Shown: positions 18,219-28,201, counted from the first letter of the stretch. The stretch is 64,000 nucleotides of DNA from Propionispira raffinosivorans DSM 20765 (GCF_000381065.1 NZ_KB905845.1:1-64000), one strand, 5' to 3'. Program-made: numbers and translations. Notes: generated by a model not told the origin, from the sequence alone.

Positions 18219-19313
18219 TTATTTTTTCACTACATTGACTAACACATCAGCAATTTGGTCCACTGGTAATACCTGATCCGCTATACCAAGTTCAACAACA
18301 GCTTTTGGCATCCCATAGACTACAGACGTTGTTTCATCTTCAGCGATTATATAACCGCCAGTCGATTTTATCTTAGTCATACCTTTGGCACCATCTGATC
18401 CCATCCCTGTCAAAATAACCGATACAACCCGATTGCCAAGTTTCGCAACAGAATCAAACAAAATGTCTACAGCCGGTCTATGACTAGATAGTGGTGGGTT
18501 TTGATTTAAAGCAATAACCCTTGACCTGCCTTGCAGTTCAACGGTCATGTGATAATTCCCCGGTGCTATATAAACTTTTCCCGGAGCAACGACATCATTA
18601 TGTTCTGCCTCTTTCACTTCGACATCTGAAAGTGAATTAAGCCGCTCTGCTAAAGATTTTGTAAAACCAGCCGGCATATGCTGGACAATCACTACCCCGC
18701 AAGGTAAATCACGAGGTAATTTTGTAATAACCTGCTGCAAAGCTCTTGGTCCTCCTGTAGAAGTACCAATGGCAATTATTTTTTCACCATCCAATCCATT
18801 AACACCCTTTTTAAATATATTTACATCAACCGGAAATTTAGTATAAGTTGGATTTGGTGGTTTTAGTACAGCAGCTGGAGGATACAAACGTAAGCTGCTT
18901 GCTTGCAAATAATTTCTTACATTTGCCGTCACTGCAGCTCTGCATTTTTCTAAAATCTCAGTTTGAATCTTTGTTATACTCGAAATTGGTCCGGAAACTT
19001 TCTCTATAAAATCAACGGCTCCAAGTGACAGAGCTTTAATTGTTGCATCAGTCCCTGTCTTCGTTAAGCTGCTAATCATAACAACTGGAATTCGGCACTC
19101 TTTCATCAATATTTCAAGGGCTTCCAATCCATCCATTATCGGCATATTAACATCCATCGTAACTAAATCAGGTTTAAGTTCACGAATCTTTTCAATTGCT
19201 TCTTTACCATTGCGAGCTGTATCTATAACCATAAAATCCTTTTGCTGTGTGAATAAATCCGACAATAACTTCCTCATAAAAGCCGAATCATCCGCAATTA
19301 TCATTTTAATCAT
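18219..19313 (-). CDS. cheB: Chemoreceptor methylesterase CheB
   Basis: Removes methyl groups and deamidates glutamines on chemoreceptors. 364 aa. The N-terminal receiver has the acidic pair D8/D9 and phospho-site Asp54 (VTMDVNMPIMDG). The C-terminal methylesterase domain (about 175-360) has the Ser motif IGTSTGGPRALQ, the His motif VIVQHMPAGFTKSLAERL and the Asp motif ILTGMGSDGAKG. No cheR lies in this operon, as in B. subtilis, so the methyltransferase must be elsewhere. Confidence 0.97.
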   Translation of the reverse strand: MIKMIIADDSAFMRKLLSDLFTQQKDFMVIDTARNGKEAIEKIRELKPDLVTMDVNMPIMDGLEALEILMKECRIPVVMISSLTKTGTDATIKALSLGAVDFIEKVSGPISSITKIQTEILEKCRAAVTANVRNYLQASSLRLYPPAAVLKPPNPTYTKFPVDVNIFKKGVNGLDGEKIIAIGTSTGGPRALQQVITKLPRDLPCGVVIVQHMPAGFTKSLAERLNSLSDVEVKEAEHNDVVAPGKVYIAPGNYHMTVELQGRSRVIALNQNPPLSSHRPAVDILFDSVAKLGNRVVSVILTGMGSDGAKGMTKIKSTGGYIIAEDETTSVVYGMPKAVVELGIADQVLPVDQIADVLVNVVKK

Positions 19314-19326
19314 TTGCTCACCCCAT

Positions 19327-20004
19327 TTACTCGCTTATACCTTTTGCAATCATTTCTCGTTGTTTTTGAAAAATAAAGCGAATCAAACTCAACTGCGTTT
19401 TTTTTGGCAATGATATGAACTTACTGGCTATCCAAAAAACAGGTTCATCAAAACGTGGTTTTTCCGAACGTACCACTTCGCAGCAAGCTTGGACAGAGCC
19501 TACAATAGGCAAATCTTCCGTTTTAATCAAGACTTTTGTTCCCTGCGAAATATGGCGATTCATAAAAAATCGAATTCCATTGCCACTAACATCGATACTC
19601 TTTGTACGATATGGGGGCATCCAGTCACCACTTTCAACATCTTCCACCTGAACTTGCAGGGGAAAAGTTATCGGAATCCTGACAAATTCTCTCGTTTGAT
19701 GTTTTTCAATTTTTTGCGGCATAGAAACAATCCATACGGGAATCGGCTCAGATGCTTTATCCTGATATACAGTATTAAATTTATACATACTGTATTTTGC
19801 TGCAACACGTCCTGAGATGGAAGTTCCAGCAAGAGGAATAATGGGTCGCCGCTTTTCGTCCATTGGCATTGCTAAAATTAAATGTTTTTCATCCAAATCT
19901 TCAATTCTGCTTACATAGGACATTTCCGCATCACCCACAAACAAATCCACTTTTTTGCCAATGAGCAATACCTGATTTAATTTAATTTTATCATTTTCAC
20001 CCAC
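19327..20004 (-). CDS. PilZ-domain c-di-GMP-binding flagellar brake protein (YcgR/MotI-like)
   Basis: 225 aa. An N-terminal YcgR-type beta domain (about 1-95; EMSYVSRIEDLDEKHLILAMP) is followed by a C-terminal PilZ domain (about 100-220). Both PilZ c-di-GMP contacts are present: RxxxR in TREFVRIPITFPL and D.S..G in IDVSGNGIRFFM. Family members bind c-di-GMP and slow or stop the motor. The gene sits between flhG and cheB, tying it to motility. B. subtilis keeps its homologue (MotI/DgrA) elsewhere. Confidence 0.9.
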   Translation of the reverse strand: MGENDKIKLNQVLLIGKKVDLFVGDAEMSYVSRIEDLDEKHLILAMPMDEKRRPIIPLAGTSISGRVAAKYSMYKFNTVYQDKASEPIPVWIVSMPQKIEKHQTREFVRIPITFPLQVQVEDVESGDWMPPYRTKSIDVSGNGIRFFMNRHISQGTKVLIKTEDLPIVGSVQACCEVVRSEKPRFDEPVFWIASKFISLPKKTQLSLIRFIFQKQREMIAKGISE

Positions 20005-20044
20005 AAGTAAAGACCTCCAAAATACATCTTATTTGCTAGTACTT

Positions 20045-20950
20045 CTAGCGGGGAAAAACAATAAATTTTTGTAAAAAATTTTTCCAGCCTCTAGCAATTG
20101 TTATGGTCCCGCCATGAAGTAAACTAATGGCAATCGCCCTAATACATTTCGCTGCAAGGGTATTAGGATAAGAAATCATCAGCGGATTTTGCCTCTTGAC
20201 TGCATTCATCATGTTTCGATCTTCGTAAATTTCCCCTAAAACTTCAACCTCTAAATTAAGAAATCGTCTTGCTGTTTTCACAAGTTTTAGTATCACATCT
20301 TTCCCTTCGTATTCATCATACACACGGTTTACAACCAATTTTATATTCCGCTGAGCAGCGTAAATACTATAGGCTTTCATGACTGCATATGCATCCGTCA
20401 TAGCTGTAGGTTCTGGTGTTGTTACCAAAACAACCTCATCCGCTGCCACCAGAAAATCAAGAACGTTATGACCCAGTCCAGCACCGGTATCCACTAAAAT
20501 GATATCAGCAAATTTATCACAGTCATATAATTTCCCCATTATTTTTTTTCGATCTGTTTCGGACAAATTAGTCAGTTGCTCAATACCGGACCCACCTGAA
20601 ATAAAATTAACACCATATGGACCCGCCGATAAAACATCCCGTATTGTGATATCATCACGAAGCAGATGCATTAAATTATATTTGGCGGCTGCCCCCAGTA
20701 CAACATCCACATTTGCCATACCAAGATCAGCGTCAATAATTAAAACTTTTTTTCCTATCATCGATAATGAAATCGCTAGATTGACCGTTAAATTGGTTTT
20801 ACCAACACCGCCTTTGCCACTTGTAACAGCGATAATCCTTGTCTTTTGATCGTTTAAATTCAGCTCTGGAATATTTTCAAAAATAGCCTGCTGATTAAAA
20901 GACTGTTTACTCTCCACTAATTTTCTGAGCATTGCTGCCTGATCATGCAT
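20045..20950 (-). CDS. flhG: Flagellar number regulator FlhG (MinD-like ATPase)
   Basis: MinD/ParA-type ATPase that works with FlhF to set flagellar position and number. 301 aa. The deviant Walker A SGKGGVGKTNLTVN is at about 43-56, preceded by a short N-terminal helix (QAAMLRKLVESKQ) of the kind that activates the FlhF GTPase. IDADLGMANVDVVLG and DIILVDTGAGLGHNVLDF follow. A C-terminal region that may form the membrane-binding helix closes the protein (RGWKNFLQKFIVFPR). It starts 4 nt after flhF. Confidence 0.94.
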   Translation of the reverse strand: MHDQAAMLRKLVESKQSFNQQAIFENIPELNLNDQKTRIIAVTSGKGGVGKTNLTVNLAISLSMIGKKVLIIDADLGMANVDVVLGAAAKYNLMHLLRDDITIRDVLSAGPYGVNFISGGSGIEQLTNLSETDRKKIMGKLYDCDKFADIILVDTGAGLGHNVLDFLVAADEVVLVTTPEPTAMTDAYAVMKAYSIYAAQRNIKLVVNRVYDEYEGKDVILKLVKTARRFLNLEVEVLGEIYEDRNMMNAVKRQNPLMISYPNTLAAKCIRAIAISLLHGGTITIARGWKNFLQKFIVFPR

Positions 20951-20954
20951 GCAG

Positions 20955-22214
20955 TTACCTCAACAATAACTCTGCCAGACCACGAGAACTAGCAGGAATT
21001 ATATCATCTGGTACACTTTGCCCATTCGTAAAATAGGATAGTGTAATCGGATATTCATGAATTAAATTAACTACTGTGCCAATACTACTCGTTTCATCTA
21101 CTTTTGTAAACAAAACTCGATCTGGTGCACACAAAGAAAATTTTCGGATAATATCTACTGCATCTTTATATTTTGTAGTGGCACTAAGCACAAGATGTTT
21201 TTCAATATTTGGATCAACAGCCAATAATTCACGCAATTCATTGAGCTGGAAATCATTGTGCTGACTGCGCCCTGCTGTATCAATTAAAATCAGCTGTTTA
21301 TCGCGATGTTTGTCTATAGCAGCTTTAAGATCAGTAGGAGAATATACGGTCTCCAATGTTAAACCTATAATATCGGAATATGTTTTTAATTGTTCTACCG
21401 CTGAAATGCGGTATGTATCTGCTGTAATCAATGCAACATTCATTTCTTTTTCTAATACAAAACGAGCAGCGAGTTTTGCTAAAGTCGTCGTTTTTCCAAC
21501 ACCGGTTGCACCGATCAAAGCAATAATTTTTGTTTTTTGAGGTTTTATGATAATATCGTTGCCCGAATGCATTATATGATCAAAGTATGTCGTTAGGTGT
21601 TCTAAAACTTCAGGTGCATCTTTGTTTTGTAACATTTGTTTTTCCGAAATGCCTTTTAATATATCATGAATAATCGTATCAGCCACTTCATGCTCGGCCA
21701 AAATTTCAGGTACGGAAACAAATTGAGATGAATTTATCGGATCTGGCAGAGTCTGTTGCAGCATCATTTTAATCTGACTTAACTCTGCTTCTAACTGTTT
21801 GATTTTTTGCTCTTGCAAATCATCGTTCACTGTAGGCAAAAACCTATTTTGCCGTGTATCTTTTTGCAGCTTCGTACTCGGTGCAGTTTCGCTGTCAGAC
21901 ATTCGATCAAGATTACCAGCTGATTTATATTGCGTAACAATATTGCGCGGTACAATTGGATCTTGGCTAAAAACTCTATCAGCTTGATTCGTTTCATTAC
22001 CTGCAAAATTTTTATTTTCTCTTTCCGGTAATGCTTTCCTTGGTACATCATCAACGGCTGCTGTTAACTCAACAACCTCTTTTCCTTTGTACCCCAAAAA
22101 TCCACCTTTATGATATTTTTTTGTATGCAGAATTACCGCATCTATTCCCAATTCTGATTTAACTTGAAGCATTGCTGCCTGTATTGTAGCAGCCTTAAAC
22201 ACTTTAATTCGCAA
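20955..22214 (-). CDS. flhF: Flagellar biosynthesis GTPase FlhF
   Basis: SRP-type GTPase that positions flagellar assembly at the membrane. 419 aa. A basic N-terminal B domain and a long Gln/Asp-rich linker precede the NG domain (about 170-419). The NG domain has P-loop GATGVGKTTTLAKLAARF, LITADTYRISAVEQLKTYSD, LIDTAGRSQHND and LFTKVDETSSIG. The start is TTG (RIKVFKAAT follows) overlapping the flhA stop region, with GGTGGTG upstream. It is followed by flhG, its regulator. Confidence 0.95.
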   Translation of the reverse strand: MRIKVFKAATIQAAMLQVKSELGIDAVILHTKKYHKGGFLGYKGKEVVELTAAVDDVPRKALPERENKNFAGNETNQADRVFSQDPIVPRNIVTQYKSAGNLDRMSDSETAPSTKLQKDTRQNRFLPTVNDDLQEQKIKQLEAELSQIKMMLQQTLPDPINSSQFVSVPEILAEHEVADTIIHDILKGISEKQMLQNKDAPEVLEHLTTYFDHIMHSGNDIIIKPQKTKIIALIGATGVGKTTTLAKLAARFVLEKEMNVALITADTYRISAVEQLKTYSDIIGLTLETVYSPTDLKAAIDKHRDKQLILIDTAGRSQHNDFQLNELRELLAVDPNIEKHLVLSATTKYKDAVDIIRKFSLCAPDRVLFTKVDETSSIGTVVNLIHEYPITLSYFTNGQSVPDDIIPASSRGLAELLLR

Positions 22215-24281
22215 TTATATCTTCACCACCCCTAGAACCTGTATCTCTACACTTTGTTCTATTTCTGCATGCGACAATATGATAATACCCGGGACAGATC
22301 TTTCAACTAGTTTCCGAAAATACAAGCGTACCGCTGGACTTGTTAAAACAATCGCCTGATAGCCCATACTTGTTAAATTTTGCAATGCTTCATTAAGGGC
22401 ATTCAGCAGTCGCTTCATACTGTCTGGTTCTAAGTTCACATAAGAACCATGCTCTGTCCGTTGCACAGCTGCGGCAATCATATTTTCCACCTGAGGATCC
22501 ACCGTAATACAAGGTAAAACATTATTTTGGAGGTTCTGCTGAGTAATCTGACGAGCCAAAGCATGTCTCACATATTCTGTTAAAATGTCAGTGTCTTTCG
22601 TTGCTCTGGCATAATCAGCTAAAACTTCTAAAATGGTTGCCATATCACGAATTGAAACCCTTTCGCTGAGTAAATTTGCCAAGACTTTTTGTATCTCCCC
22701 AACCGACATCAAAGCTGGAACAAGTTCTTCTACGACAGAAGCACTTGTTTTCTTAACATTGTCAACCAAATTCTGTGTTTCCTGACGTCCCAAAATTTCA
22801 TCCGCATGCGATTTGATCACTTCTGTCAAATGCGTTGCCAACACTGAAACCGCATCGACAACCGTATAGCCATTAAGCTCTGCTTGTTCACGCTCGGCCT
22901 CTGGTATCCAAAGTGCCGGCAGTCCAAATGCTGGCTCCACGGTATCAATTCCGGCAACTTCTTCAAAGACTGTACCTGAATTCATTGCTAAATAGTGATC
23001 AAGTAATAATTCTCCCTTAGCTATTTCAATTCCTTTTAATTTTATAATATATGCATTCGGTTTTATTTGAATATTATCCCTGATGCGAATTGTAGGAACG
23101 ACAAGTCCTAATTCCAGCGCACATTGACGACGAATCATAACAATACGTTCTAATAAATCTCCGCCTTGACCTGTGTCTACTAAAGGAATCAAACTATAGC
23201 CGATTTCAAGCTCCATCGGATCAACCTGTAAAAGGGAAATAATGTTTTCAGGTTTTTTAATATCTTCTTTTTCCTGTTCTTCTTTTTGCACCGATTCCGT
23301 TTCCACTGATTCTTGCTCTGATTGTCGTAAATTATAAGCAATCACAGCAGCAATAACTGCTAAAGAAAAAAATGGTATTCCAGGCAGTCCTGGCACAATT
23401 GCCATAAGTGTAAGAACGCCAGCTATAATAAAGAAAATACGAGAATTTTTAAAAAGCTGTGTAACTAAGTCATGCCCTAAGTTTTCATCTGACGCAGCAC
23501 GTGTAACAATAATACCAGTAGCTGTTGATACCAAGAGGGCTGGGATTTGATTGACCAGTCCTTCGCCTACCGTCAATAACGTATAAGTCTGCAACGCTTG
23601 GGTCACATCTAAATTACGTTGAACCATACCAATAATAAATCCGCCAAGAATATTGATAATAATAATGATGATAGCGGCGACCGCATCCCCCTTGACAAAT
23701 TTACTGGCACCATCCATGGCACCATAAAAATCAGCTTCACGCTGAATTTTAATACGACGATCTTTTGCTTCAAGATCCGTGATGGCACCTTGATTCAAAT
23801 CTGCATCAATTGACATCTGCTTACCAGGCATTGCATCCAAAGTAAAACGTGCCGAAACTTCGGCCACACGTTCGGCCCCTTTTGTGATAACGATAAACTG
23901 AATAATAATTAAAATAACAAAAATGATAAACCCTATTACAGCATTACCACCAACAACGAAATTACCAAATGACATGATGACTTCACCAGCATAGCCTTCT
24001 AACAAAATCAAACGAGTCGATGATACATTTAATGCTAAACGAAATAATGTTGTAACCAACAATAAAGATGGAAACACGGAAAAATCCAACGGCTCCACAT
24101 TATAAACAGAAACCATGAGAACAACCAAAGCTAACGTAATATTAAGACATAATAATAAATCCAGTAATATCGTTGGCAACGGAATAATCATCATGATTAC
24201 AATCATAATAATTGCTAAAGCAATTACTATATCACTGTACTTTTTTATAGCTCCTCCAATTGAAGACGTTTGTACTGTCAT
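22215..24281 (-). CDS. flhA: Flagellar type III export gate protein FlhA
   Basis: Nonameric export gate of the flagellar secretion apparatus. 688 aa. The N-terminal half has about eight membrane helices, and the cytoplasmic FHIPEP motif region GAERVAEVSARFTLDAMPGK (about 134-153) continues into SIDADLNQGAITD. The C-terminal half is the large cytoplasmic ring domain, joined by a Glu/Lys/Gln-rich linker (about 325-345). It is located between flhB and flhF. Confidence 0.97.
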   Translation of the reverse strand: MTVQTSSIGGAIKKYSDIVIALAIIMIVIMMIIPLPTILLDLLLCLNITLALVVLMVSVYNVEPLDFSVFPSLLLVTTLFRLALNVSSTRLILLEGYAGEVIMSFGNFVVGGNAVIGFIIFVILIIIQFIVITKGAERVAEVSARFTLDAMPGKQMSIDADLNQGAITDLEAKDRRIKIQREADFYGAMDGASKFVKGDAVAAIIIIIINILGGFIIGMVQRNLDVTQALQTYTLLTVGEGLVNQIPALLVSTATGIIVTRAASDENLGHDLVTQLFKNSRIFFIIAGVLTLMAIVPGLPGIPFFSLAVIAAVIAYNLRQSEQESVETESVQKEEQEKEDIKKPENIISLLQVDPMELEIGYSLIPLVDTGQGGDLLERIVMIRRQCALELGLVVPTIRIRDNIQIKPNAYIIKLKGIEIAKGELLLDHYLAMNSGTVFEEVAGIDTVEPAFGLPALWIPEAEREQAELNGYTVVDAVSVLATHLTEVIKSHADEILGRQETQNLVDNVKKTSASVVEELVPALMSVGEIQKVLANLLSERVSIRDMATILEVLADYARATKDTDILTEYVRHALARQITQQNLQNNVLPCITVDPQVENMIAAAVQRTEHGSYVNLEPDSMKRLLNALNEALQNLTSMGYQAIVLTSPAVRLYFRKLVERSVPGIIILSHAEIEQSVEIQVLGVVKI

Positions 24282-24318
24282 CCTGTACGCTCCTTATTTT
24301 ACTGATTACAAAAAATGT

Positions 24319-25470
24319 TTAAGCCAATTTTTTATTTTTCAAACGATATACATAAGCTAAAACTTCCGCCACTGATTTATATAAATCTTGCGGTACAACA
24401 TCGCCTATATCAGCAGTTGCATATAATGCTCTTGCCAGTGGTCTGTTTTCTACAATAACAACCCTGGCTTCTTTGGCAATTTCCTTGATTCTCTGAGCAA
24501 TCAAATCTTTTCCTTTTGCCACAATAACTGGTGCGGTCATTCCTTGCTCATATTTAAGCGCTACGGCAAAATGTGTAGGGTTTGTGATAATAACATCTGC
24601 TTTAGGCACTTCCTGCATCATTCGCTGCATCGCCATTTCGCGCTGTTTCTGCTTGATTTTTCCTTTGATTTGAGGATCTCCTTCTGACTGTTTGTTTTCA
24701 TCTTTTACATCTTGCTTACTCATTTTCAGTCCCTGCAGATGCTCCCATTTTTGATACATATAATCAATAACAGCTAGCACAAACATAACACCACAAATTT
24801 GAAAAGCCAGCGTAAACACGAGGTCTGAGGTTAAATGCAAAACAGAGTTAAGATCCGCATAAATTAATTTTGGCAGCTGTGTGATTTCTTTTGCTAAATA
24901 TCTATAAATAAAAAACCCAACAACAAGAATTTTTAGAATAGACTTTGCTAATTCAACCAGTGATCGTTTCGAAAACATTCGGCCAAATCCAGTAATAGGA
25001 TTCAATTTTTCCAATTTGAATCCTATAGCCTCTGTAGAAAATATAATGCCAACTTGAAAATAATTTATAGTAAGCCCTGTGATTGTAATAACTGCCATAA
25101 TCGGCAGAGCTGTTTTTGCCAAAACCAATAACATTCCTAAAAATAAATGCATCACAGATTCAACATCTACGGGTTGATCAAGATGACTAAAAATATAAAT
25201 CATATAACCAACAATTTCATTATAAATCGAACCGCCAAATACTTTAAGGGCCAAAAATCCACTCAAAATAACAAATGTTGAATTAATTTCCTGACTTTTT
25301 CCGACTTGCCCTTTGTTTTTAGCATCGGATTGTTTTTTAGCTGTCGGATCTTCTGTTTTTTCACCAGCGAAAAGCTGTAAATCAAATTTTTTATCTATGG
25401 ATTTATTTGCTACAGGGAAATGCTTATTGCAAAGCTCGTAAAACAAGGAAGATATTCGCATACATTTCAT
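24319..25470 (-). CDS. flhB: Flagellar export switch protein FlhB
   Basis: Controls substrate switching from rod/hook to filament export. 383 aa as read. Four membrane helices are followed by a C-terminal cytoplasmic domain with the autocleavage motif NPTH (about 297-300 in IITNPTHFAVALKYE). The true start is uncertain: typical FlhB proteins begin near KKFDLQLFAGEKTEDPT, about residue 27 here, but no ribosome site or start codon fits well there. The 47-nt overlap with fliR is therefore possibly real. An 11-bp inverted repeat lies inside the gene at 24995-25026. Confidence 0.94.
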   Translation of the reverse strand: MKCMRISSLFYELCNKHFPVANKSIDKKFDLQLFAGEKTEDPTAKKQSDAKNKGQVGKSQEINSTFVILSGFLALKVFGGSIYNEIVGYMIYIFSHLDQPVDVESVMHLFLGMLLVLAKTALPIMAVITITGLTINYFQVGIIFSTEAIGFKLEKLNPITGFGRMFSKRSLVELAKSILKILVVGFFIYRYLAKEITQLPKLIYADLNSVLHLTSDLVFTLAFQICGVMFVLAVIDYMYQKWEHLQGLKMSKQDVKDENKQSEGDPQIKGKIKQKQREMAMQRMMQEVPKADVIITNPTHFAVALKYEQGMTAPVIVAKGKDLIAQRIKEIAKEARVVIVENRPLARALYATADIGDVVPQDLYKSVAEVLAYVYRLKNKKLA

Positions 25471-26206
25471 TAAACATCACGCCCAAAAACAAAATATAAA
25501 ATGGCAAGGCCATCGACAAGACAAATAAACCAATGATAATTTTGGCTGGTATCCCTACAACATAAATATTCATTTGCGGCATGGTCCGTGCGAGCACTCC
25601 CAAACCAACATCCGTCAATAAAATCGCAAACAAAACTGGTAAGGCAATCTTCATACCGGTTATGAAAATCCCCCATGTTAAATCAACAATGATAGCTGTC
25701 AAACTAAGATTAAAAGTAGCACCTAAAATAGGAACTAAGTTAAAGCTCTCAAACAACCCTGACAAAACTAAATGATGACTATTCGTTACCAAAAAAATAA
25801 TAAGTCCTAAATTATACTTAAAACTTGCAATCAACGGTATTTGCTGACCGGATGTAGGATCCACCACATTTACAATCGCAAAGCCAACCTGCATATCCAA
25901 TAATTTCCCAGCCATATTAATTGCAGAAAAAATAATCATCGCTGAGAAACCAATGAGCCAGCCAACAATCAATTCTGTAATCACAGCGAGGGCATAGCCC
26001 AATAAAGTTTCTGGAATCTGCAGGGAACTTTGTGCATCAACAATCGGAAATAAAACTAACGAAATAGCAAAACTCGCACCAACTCGGAGATAAATAGGAA
26101 TATTTATACTGCCGAAGAAAGGTGCGATCATAAATACGCCGCTGATTCTTGTCAAAATCAAGAAGAATAAACCTACATGATTTTGCATTATATCATACAA
26201 ATCCAA
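25424..26206 (-). CDS. fliR: Flagellar export protein FliR
   Basis: Core component of the FliPQR export channel. 260 aa with about six membrane segments. Family marks are MIAPFFGSINIPIYLRVG, GFSAMIIFSAINMAGKLLDMQVGF and VDPTSGQQIPLI. Some clostridia fuse FliR to FlhB; here the two genes overlap in different frames and stay separate. It lies between fliQ and flhB. Confidence 0.96.
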   Translation of the reverse strand: MDLYDIMQNHVGLFFLILTRISGVFMIAPFFGSINIPIYLRVGASFAISLVLFPIVDAQSSLQIPETLLGYALAVITELIVGWLIGFSAMIIFSAINMAGKLLDMQVGFAIVNVVDPTSGQQIPLIASFKYNLGLIIFLVTNSHHLVLSGLFESFNLVPILGATFNLSLTAIIVDLTWGIFITGMKIALPVLFAILLTDVGLGVLARTMPQMNIYVVGIPAKIIIGLFVLSMALPFYILFLGVMFNEMYANIFLVLRALQ

Positions 26207-26221
26207 CTTATTTTCCCCTTA

Positions 26222-26491
26222 TCAGCCAATATATGCGGGCAAATTTGAAAAGATATTTATCACATAATCAACCATTAAACGAAGCATCCATGGTCCAAAT
26301 ACCAAAATAGCAACAAATACAGCTACGATTTTTGGAATAAAGGCTAATGTCTGTTCCTGAATAGAAGTTGTCGCCTGAAAAACACTTACTAGTAACCCAA
26401 CTAATAAGCCCAAGCCCAGCATCGGTGCGGAAATCAGCATTACCATCATCAAAGCTTCCTGCCCAATCTGTATTACAAGATCACCAGACAT
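26222..26491 (-). CDS. fliQ: Flagellar export protein FliQ
   Basis: Small two-helix membrane subunit of the FliPQR export channel. The 89-aa length is canonical. The first hydrophobic segment is at about 13-37 and the second at about 50-75. The conserved loop is VSVFQATTSIQEQTLAFIPK. It lies between fliP and fliR with short spacers. Confidence 0.96.
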   Translation of the reverse strand: MSGDLVIQIGQEALMMVMLISAPMLGLGLLVGLLVSVFQATTSIQEQTLAFIPKIVAVFVAILVFGPWMLRLMVDYVINIFSNLPAYIG

Positions 26492-26502
26492 TTTCTCATC
26501 TC

Positions 26503-27264
26503 CTATTTAAAACTTACAATTAATGAATGTATTAAAAGATGCCAGCCATCTACCATGACAAATAATAAAATCTTAAATGGCAGCGAAATCATAACTGGCG
26601 GCAGCATCATCATCCCCATTGACATCAGTGTACTTGCTACAATCATATCAATAACAATAAAGGGAATATAAATCATAAAACCAATCTGAAATGCTGTTTT
26701 AAGCTCACTTATAATATAAGCTGGAATCAATGTGAACGTCGAAACCTGTTCTTGTGTTTCAGGGCGCTCTGCCTGAGATAGATTAACAAACAACGCTAAA
26801 TCGGATTCACGAGTCTGCTTAAACATAAAATCCCGCAAGGGATTTACCACTTGAGTCAGAGCCTCTTCCTGGGTAATAGTTCCAGCTAAATAAGGCTGAA
26901 GCCCATTATCATTCGCCTGGCTCCAATACGGCGACATAATATAAAACGTTATAAACATCGATAGTGCGATAATAATCTGATTCGACGGAACATTTTGTGT
27001 CGATAAGGCATTTCGTAAAAAAGATAAAACTACAACAATCCGAATAAACGACGTCGTCATAATCAAAATTGATGGTGCAATTGTTAAAATTGTAAGTCCC
27101 GCCATAATTTGCAGCGTAAGGGCAAGATCTTTTGGATTATCAGATGTGCCTAAACCAATATTAACATTTGGAACTAAAGGCGCTGCAAAAGCGCCTTCCG
27201 GTATACATAAAATCAAAAGCAGAACCCCTGCTATAAAAACAACATGTTGTTGTTTGAACACCAA
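26503..27264 (-). CDS. fliP: Flagellar export protein FliP
   Basis: Forms the pentameric core of the flagellar export channel. 253 aa. A cleavable N-terminal signal peptide (about 1-28) is followed by four membrane segments. Family signatures are MTTSFIRIVVVLSFLRNAL and VVNPLRDFMFKQTRESDL, then MMLPPVMISLPFKILLFVMVDGW near the end. Confidence 0.96.
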   Translation of the reverse strand: MVFKQQHVVFIAGVLLLILCIPEGAFAAPLVPNVNIGLGTSDNPKDLALTLQIMAGLTILTIAPSILIMTTSFIRIVVVLSFLRNALSTQNVPSNQIIIALSMFITFYIMSPYWSQANDNGLQPYLAGTITQEEALTQVVNPLRDFMFKQTRESDLALFVNLSQAERPETQEQVSTFTLIPAYIISELKTAFQIGFMIYIPFIVIDMIVASTLMSMGMMMLPPVMISLPFKILLFVMVDGWHLLIHSLIVSFK

Positions 27265-27278
27265 AACAACCTCTTCCC

Positions 27279-27839
27279 TTATCTAGGATCTCTTTTATCT
27301 TTAAAAATTGCAGGAATTCGTCGCGATATTTGCTCAAGTGAAGATAATTGCTCTGAGAAAATTGTTTGCAGCTCTTTATTTACTCTTTTATCAACCGCTT
27401 TGCTGTGCAGTTGCTGAATTTCAAATTCATCCGTAATTTCTTGCAATAAAGTAATAGAATGATCTGTTACACCCATCACCATGACTTTTCCCGCAATTTC
27501 AATTACGCAAACCGCTCGATTGGGTCCTAAGGGCAAATTATCAAGAATTTTCCCTTCACTTTCTACCCCGATTTTTGCGTATTTACCACCCAAAAATCGG
27601 GAAACAAAATAAGCAAGTCCTAAAACAAAGGCAAACACCACTATCAAACTTAACAGATATGCCATGGTAGACCACCAAGACGATGGTGTCGGCTTAGCAT
27701 CATTGACTTGATATGCCGACAGATAACCACCACTACCCGAAGAGGCTTCCTGCATCGATTGTGCAAAAGTTGGTTCTACACAAAAGACAAGAAGTGCAAT
27801 CAAGAGACAAAAGCAACACCTATATTTCTGTTTATTCAT
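27279..27839 (-). CDS. fliO: Flagellar export-apparatus assembly protein FliO/FliZ
   Basis: 186 aa. It has a signal-like N-terminus (about 1-26), a short periplasmic stretch and a membrane helix at about 60-84. The cytoplasmic domain carries the FliO signature LDNLPLGPNRAVCVIEIAGKVMVMGVTDHSITLLQEI. FliO helps stabilise FliP during channel assembly. The gene begins right at the cheY stop and precedes fliP, the position of fliZ in B. subtilis. Confidence 0.92.
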   Translation of the reverse strand: MNKQKYRCCFCLLIALLVFCVEPTFAQSMQEASSGSGGYLSAYQVNDAKPTPSSWWSTMAYLLSLIVVFAFVLGLAYFVSRFLGGKYAKIGVESEGKILDNLPLGPNRAVCVIEIAGKVMVMGVTDHSITLLQEITDEFEIQQLHSKAVDKRVNKELQTIFSEQLSSLEQISRRIPAIFKDKRDPR

Positions 27840-28201
27840 TACCCTACAGCTTTACGCACTGCTTCTAAAACACGATCTGGTTGGAATGGTTTTACAATAA
27901 AGTCACGTGCTCCAGCCTGTATTGCTTCAATAACCATGGCTTGCTGTCCCATAGCACTGCACATAATAACTTTTGCATTGGGGTCAATTTTTTTAATTTC
28001 TTTTACTGCACTAATACCATCCATTTCAGGCATAGTAATATCCATCGTAGTTAAATCTGGTTTAAGCTCTTGGTACTTTTCCAAGGCTTTCAAGCCATTT
28101 TCTGCTTCACCAACTACCTCATATCCGTTCTTACTTAAAATATCCTTTACCATCATTCTCATGAATGCTGCATCATCTACAACTAAAACTTTTATTGCCA
28201 T
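27839..28201 (-). CDS. cheY: Chemotaxis response regulator CheY
   Basis: Single-domain receiver, 120 aa, that binds the motor switch when phosphorylated by CheA. The acidic pocket is D9/D10, the phospho-site is Asp54 in TTMDITMPEMDG, the conserved Thr/Ser switch lies in IMCSAMGQQ, and the Lys in DFIVKPFQPD. It is placed between fliY and fliO as in B. subtilis. A good promoter directly upstream suggests extra expression beyond the operon promoter. Confidence 0.97.
   Translation of the reverse strand: MAIKVLVVDDAAFMRMMVKDILSKNGYEVVGEAENGLKALEKYQELKPDLTTMDITMPEMDGISAVKEIKKIDPNAKVIMCSAMGQQAMVIEAIQAGARDFIVKPFQPDRVLEAVRKAVG

Noticed and set aside
25424..25470. FliR-FlhB fusion broken by a frameshift
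   Set aside because: FliR has its own natural C-terminus and stop; a short overlap of separate genes explains it.
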